The notes beneath the pieces were generated by a model. The model saw only the letters and a program-made list of their open reading frames with translations. It did no database searches and was not told the DNA's origin. A stretch of DNA of 64,000 bases. Origin: Bacilli bacterium (GTDB lineage: Bacteria; Bacillota_I; Bacilli_A; RF39; UBA660). Of this stretch, positions 61,328-64,000 are shown in pieces; position 1 is the stretch's first letter; every line of letters starts with the position of its first letter. Location: assembly GCA_017511805.1 (NCBI GenBank), contig JAFWJA010000021.1:129956-193955 (forward strand), given 5' to 3'. A program made the translations under genes and the position numbers.

Positions 61328-61353
61328 AAAAACTGATTATTTAATCAGTTTTT
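61328..61353. terminator. Bidirectional terminator between tex and hisS
   Basis: AACTGATT (61331-61338), loop ATTT, AATCAGTT (61343-61350), with A-run before and T-run after. The hisS stop codon is within it. Confidence 0.82.
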
Positions 61354-62614
61354 TTATGTCTTCTATTTCTGTTTCACTATTATTAAACATATCTTTTATT
61401 TTGAAACATTTATTATTTATTTCATCTTGACCTAATACTATTACATATTGAATCTTTTCTTTATTTGCGTATTCCATACTTCTCTTTAGTTTTTTATTAT
61501 TCATTTCTATTTCTACTTTATATCCCATATTTCTTAAATCATTAGCTAGTTTTAAAGCTTCAATATTAGTATCAAGTGGAATAATAAATATATCTGTTTC
61601 AGATTTATTATTAAATATATCTTTATCTTTTATTAATTCATATATTGATGATAAACCAAAACTAATACCTACTGCTGGATAACTATTACCATCATTAATA
61701 TAAGTACCAACTATATTATCATATCTTCCACCAGCTCCTATTGAACTAGTTAGTTTCTTAGATTTATCAAATACTTCAAACACATTACCTGTATAATAGT
61801 TTTGACCTCTAGCTAGGCTTATAGAAAATTCACAAATATCATTAATACCTATACCTTTTAAATAAGTATCTAGATCTTTTATTTCAGTTAAACCAGTTTT
61901 AATTTTGTTATTATTAGTATTATTAAAAGTATTTAGTAATTCATCTAAATTCATATTAAAGTATTTATTAATATTATCTATTTGTATATTATTTAGACTT
62001 AATTTTTTTAACATATTATCTAGTTCTTCAGTACCAAGTTTTTCTTTTTTATCTAGAATAGTAGTTACACTTGGAACTAATTCTTCATTAATACCTGATT
62101 CTATTATTAAACCAGTCATTAAGTTTCTACTATTATATTTTATATAAATATCTAAATCTAATTTCTTAAATACATTAACATATATAGATAATAATTCAGC
62201 TTCTATTAACTGACCTGGTATTCCTACAACATCTATATCACATTGAGTAAACTCTCTATCTCTTCCTTTTTTAATAGGTCCATCTCTAAATACTTTAGCT
62301 ATTTCATATCTTTTAAATGGAAAAGAAATAGTATTTTTATTTAGCGCTATTAACTTAGCAAATGGTACAGTTAAATCATATCTTAATCCTAAATCTCTAT
62401 CACCTTGATCTTTAAGTCTATATATTTCTTTTAATATATCATTATTCTCATCATATTTATCACTTAATATATCATAATAAGATAGAATAGGGGTCTCAAT
62501 TGATTTATATCCATATTCCTCAAAAGTTTCAATTAATATTTTGTTTATATAATTTCTAATTCTTTGTTCTTTAGGTAAGTAATCATAACTACCTTTAACA
62601 TTTTGTATTTTCAT
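61337..62614 (-). CDS. hisS: Histidyl-tRNA synthetase
   Basis: 425 residues, class II. Motif 1 region: YGYKSIETPILSYYDIL. Motif 2: KRYEIAKVFRDGPIKKGRDREFTQCDID. The histidine-binding signature is LARGQNYYTGNVFEVF, and motif 3 is SIGAGGRYDN with PAVGISFGLSS. The C-terminal anticodon-binding domain is about 325-425. It charges tRNA-His, whose gene is in this window. The ATG overlaps the upstream SLOG-type gene by 20 bases, so translation is coupled in an unusual operon. No T-box is upstream in the window. Confidence 0.97.
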   Translation of the reverse strand: MKIQNVKGSYDYLPKEQRIRNYINKILIETFEEYGYKSIETPILSYYDILSDKYDENNDILKEIYRLKDQGDRDLGLRYDLTVPFAKLIALNKNTISFPFKRYEIAKVFRDGPIKKGRDREFTQCDIDVVGIPGQLIEAELLSIYVNVFKKLDLDIYIKYNSRNLMTGLIIESGINEELVPSVTTILDKKEKLGTEELDNMLKKLSLNNIQIDNINKYFNMNLDELLNTFNNTNNNKIKTGLTEIKDLDTYLKGIGINDICEFSISLARGQNYYTGNVFEVFDKSKKLTSSIGAGGRYDNIVGTYINDGNSYPAVGISFGLSSIYELIKDKDIFNNKSETDIFIIPLDTNIEALKLANDLRNMGYKVEIEMNNKKLKRSMEYANKEKIQYVIVLGQDEINNKCFKIKDMFNNSETEIEDIKKLIK

Positions 62615-63143
62615 ATTTTTTCACTCCCTCTTTTATTGCTTTTTCTAGAGCTTCTTCTTCAGTACTTGCACTTATACACTTTAATCTTTTTCTTTCATCA
62701 AAATAATTATTAGACATTTTAGAAGCCCAACCACCAAATTTATCAATAGTTATTATTGGTATATTTGCTTGATATGCAATTGCCATCTCTGTTAATGTTC
62801 CAGAACCTCCTGAAATTGCTATTATTACATCACAAGATAAAACTAGATTAAATTCTCTTCCTCCGCCAATTTCAAGTCCTGAATTAATTAGTATAGTAGG
62901 TCTAAATTTACCATATATACTTTTATCTTTACCTCCAGCGATACCTACAGTAATACCACCATTTTTACTAGCAGCTTTAGCAGCTTCTGTAGATAATGAT
63001 GAATATTCTTTTTCCGCTCCATAAACTAATATATTTCCTGATTTAGCGATAAGTTCTCCTAAATTTTTAGCAAATTTAAGAGTTTCATCGCTATATTTTA
63101 AATCAGCTGCTGATCCCATTATTCCTATTTGTATTTTTCTCAT
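62595..63143 (-). CDS. SLOG/LOG-type Rossmann protein (TIGR00725-like)
   Basis: 182 residues. IGIMGSAADLKYSDETL begins the fold, and the nucleotide-site motif is SGGSGTLTEMAIAY (about 110-123), the form of the LOG-type PGGxGTxxE motif seen in TIGR00725 proteins. LOG enzymes remove phosphoribosyl groups from modified nucleotides; other SLOG proteins sense nucleotides. It overlaps the PRTase-like gene by 4 bases and hisS by 20. Reaction unknown; the pairing with a PRTase-like protein hints at nucleotide chemistry. Confidence 0.85.
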   Translation of the reverse strand: MRKIQIGIMGSAADLKYSDETLKFAKNLGELIAKSGNILVYGAEKEYSSLSTEAAKAASKNGGITVGIAGGKDKSIYGKFRPTILINSGLEIGGGREFNLVLSCDVIIAISGGSGTLTEMAIAYQANIPIITIDKFGGWASKMSNNYFDERKRLKCISASTEEEALEKAIKEGVKKYENTKC

Positions 63144-63814
63144 ATTCTTTTTAACTCCTTTTTTAATGTTTTTACAATTTCTTCATTTTTATTTGTATTT
63201 ATAATATTTTCTGGTAATTCTTTTATTAATGTTTTTTTATTTCTTAATTTATCTATTTCATTCCAAAGATAAATGCTTCTTTTTATACATTCTTTAGAAA
63301 AATCTAATTCTTTATCTAAAGGAATAGATGCTCTTTCATTAGGATTACCATAAGGCATAAAATAAGGTGCCTTTAATAAACCATTATTTGTTTTAATCAT
63401 TATTCCAGATCCAGCGATTCCGAAATAGAAATCTCTTTCACAAACTTGGTCTATTACATCATACATAATATAATTTGTTATAATTCCATATTTTAAATTA
63501 TCCTTAAAATAGTCATATCCTTCATCTGAACATATAGAAGATATTACTCTTATTACCACTATATCTTTTTCTTTAAATTTGTTAATGATAGTTTTAAAAA
63601 CAGTTCCAGAAAATATTACATCATCTGCAAGTATTATTTTTTTACTATTAATAGTTCTTGATAATCTATCAATTTGTGAATCTAAAGATTCACTTTTTCT
63701 TGATACAATTTCATTTGTACCATTTATTCTTGTACAATCTAGAAAATATATATTTTTTTCATCTGGTTTAATAAATATTTTATCTAGAGTAACAATGGGG
63801 ATATTCACCACCAA
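63140..63814 (-). CDS. Phosphoribosyltransferase-like protein
   Basis: 224 residues. KKIILADDVIFSGTVFKTII (about 78-97) has the PRTase PRPP-binding pattern of two acidic residues followed by a Ser/Gly/Thr turn. The rest matches no PRTase I can name; AGSGIMIKTNNG and KAPYFMPYGNPNERASIP may bind substrate. The first codon is uncertain: TTG at 63814, or GTG at 63811 or 63808, all inside the end of the preceding gene, with weak GGTGG. Overlap of 4 bases with the SLOG gene. Confidence 0.75.
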   Translation of the reverse strand: MVVNIPIVTLDKIFIKPDEKNIYFLDCTRINGTNEIVSRKSESLDSQIDRLSRTINSKKIILADDVIFSGTVFKTIINKFKEKDIVVIRVISSICSDEGYDYFKDNLKYGIITNYIMYDVIDQVCERDFYFGIAGSGIMIKTNNGLLKAPYFMPYGNPNERASIPLDKELDFSKECIKRSIYLWNEIDKLRNKKTLIKELPENIINTNKNEEIVKTLKKELKRI

Positions 63815-64000
63815 TTAACTTGTTTACTTCAAGCATTTCTTCTTCTGTAACAATTGTTACATTATCAAATACTTGATTAATATTATTTTTAAAATCTTTT
63901 CTAACATTTTCAATAATTTTACTGTTTGGTACTGCATCATATTTATAATCAAATGCATTTATACCATTTAATATTCTTTCTATGTCTTCACTTAAAACAA
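63780..64000 (-). CDS. Partial unknown gene at the window edge
   Basis: The last 73 codons of a minus-strand reading frame that runs in from beyond 64000 and ends at TAA (63782-63780). It is charged and helical; the end reads EMLEVNKLIGGEYPHCYSR. It overlaps the PRTase-like gene by about 35 bases, as in a coupled operon. Nothing recognisable. Confidence 0.65.
   Translation of the reverse strand, partial: VLSEDIERILNGINAFDYKYDAVPNSKIIENVRKDFKNNINQVFDNVTIVTEEEMLEVNKLIGGEYPHCYSR

Noticed and set aside
61297..61344. 15-codon reading frame from 61297
   Set aside because: No Shine-Dalgarno; the ATG is in a hairpin loop and the frame ends in the terminator.
1..64000. Mollicute genetic code with TGA as tryptophan
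   Set aside because: Several intact genes end in TGA (guaD, dinB, dapF) and tryptophan is TGG. The presence of dapF and spore genes also argues against a Mollicute.
1..64000. Prophage, insertion sequence or genomic island
   Set aside because: No integrase, transposase, phage structural gene, attachment-site repeat or inverted-repeat pair was seen.

Overview
The window is low-G+C bacterial chromosome that reads as core genome. I place it in a cell-walled, spore-forming, probably anaerobic member of the Bacillota, most likely an uncultured Bacilli or Erysipelotrichia-like lineage. The evidence is: dapF (meso-diaminopimelate, so a cell wall); spoVIF, spoIVA and cotJ genes (endospores); rubrerythrin and a ferredoxin-type dihydropyrimidine dehydrogenase (low-oxygen life); a T-box leader, a CIRCE operator and AddAB (Gram-positive traits); and TGA used as a normal stop, as in guaD, dinB and dapF, so not the Mycoplasma code. 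The species cannot be named from the sequence alone.

Layout. 1-9.4 kb: aquaporin, MscS channel, HAD-like protein, tRNA-His, a minus-strand thiol-redox pair, a CmpB-like membrane protein with a lipase-like protein, and rubrerythrin. 9.4-11.7 kb: CIRCE-controlled htpG and hsp20. 11.7-18.6 kb: PreA-like dehydrogenase, pyruvate kinase, and the ribosome-assembly GTPases EngB and Der. 18.7-22.9 kb: spoVIF, spoIVA, a DUF1292 protein, a coiled-coil protein and HU; the order der-spoIVA-hup resembles that of Bacillus. 23.1-30.6 kb: one giant gene for a 2435-residue SF2 helicase followed by about 1050 residues of GFDxxG repeats, with a coupled 58-codon gene. 30.6-42.8 kb: cca, dnaD, a UvrD-like helicase, dapF, addB and addA. 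42.8-47.3 kb: a zinc-ribbon/TPM membrane pair, then a T-box leader in front of a CYTH protein and glutamyl-tRNA synthetase. 47.4-55.2 kb: Nudix and PH-domain proteins, tRNA-Cys and tRNA-Gly, guaD, a glycosyltransferase, a slipin, and the spore-coat genes cotJAB-cotJC. 55.3-64 kb: dinB, unknown proteins, tex, and a minus-strand operon of unknown gene, PRTase-like gene, SLOG-type gene and hisS.

The DNA is very compact. Most genes end in a short hairpin plus T-run. The next promoter often follows within about 10-20 bases and is usually an extended -10 (TGnTATAAT). The start codon often lies only 16-25 bases beyond that, which implies leaders that are little more than a Shine-Dalgarno sequence. 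That sequence is often GGTGAT, the 3' half of the full complement to the 16S tail.

No insertion sequence, prophage, integrase or CRISPR array was seen. The best candidate for something undescribed is the giant helicase-repeat protein. Other points worth a look are the CotJA-CotJB fusion with sigma-E-like promoters, the T-box/CYTH/gltX operon, and the PRTase-SLOG-hisS operon. Positions and motifs were read by eye; family names come from recognised motifs, not from searches.
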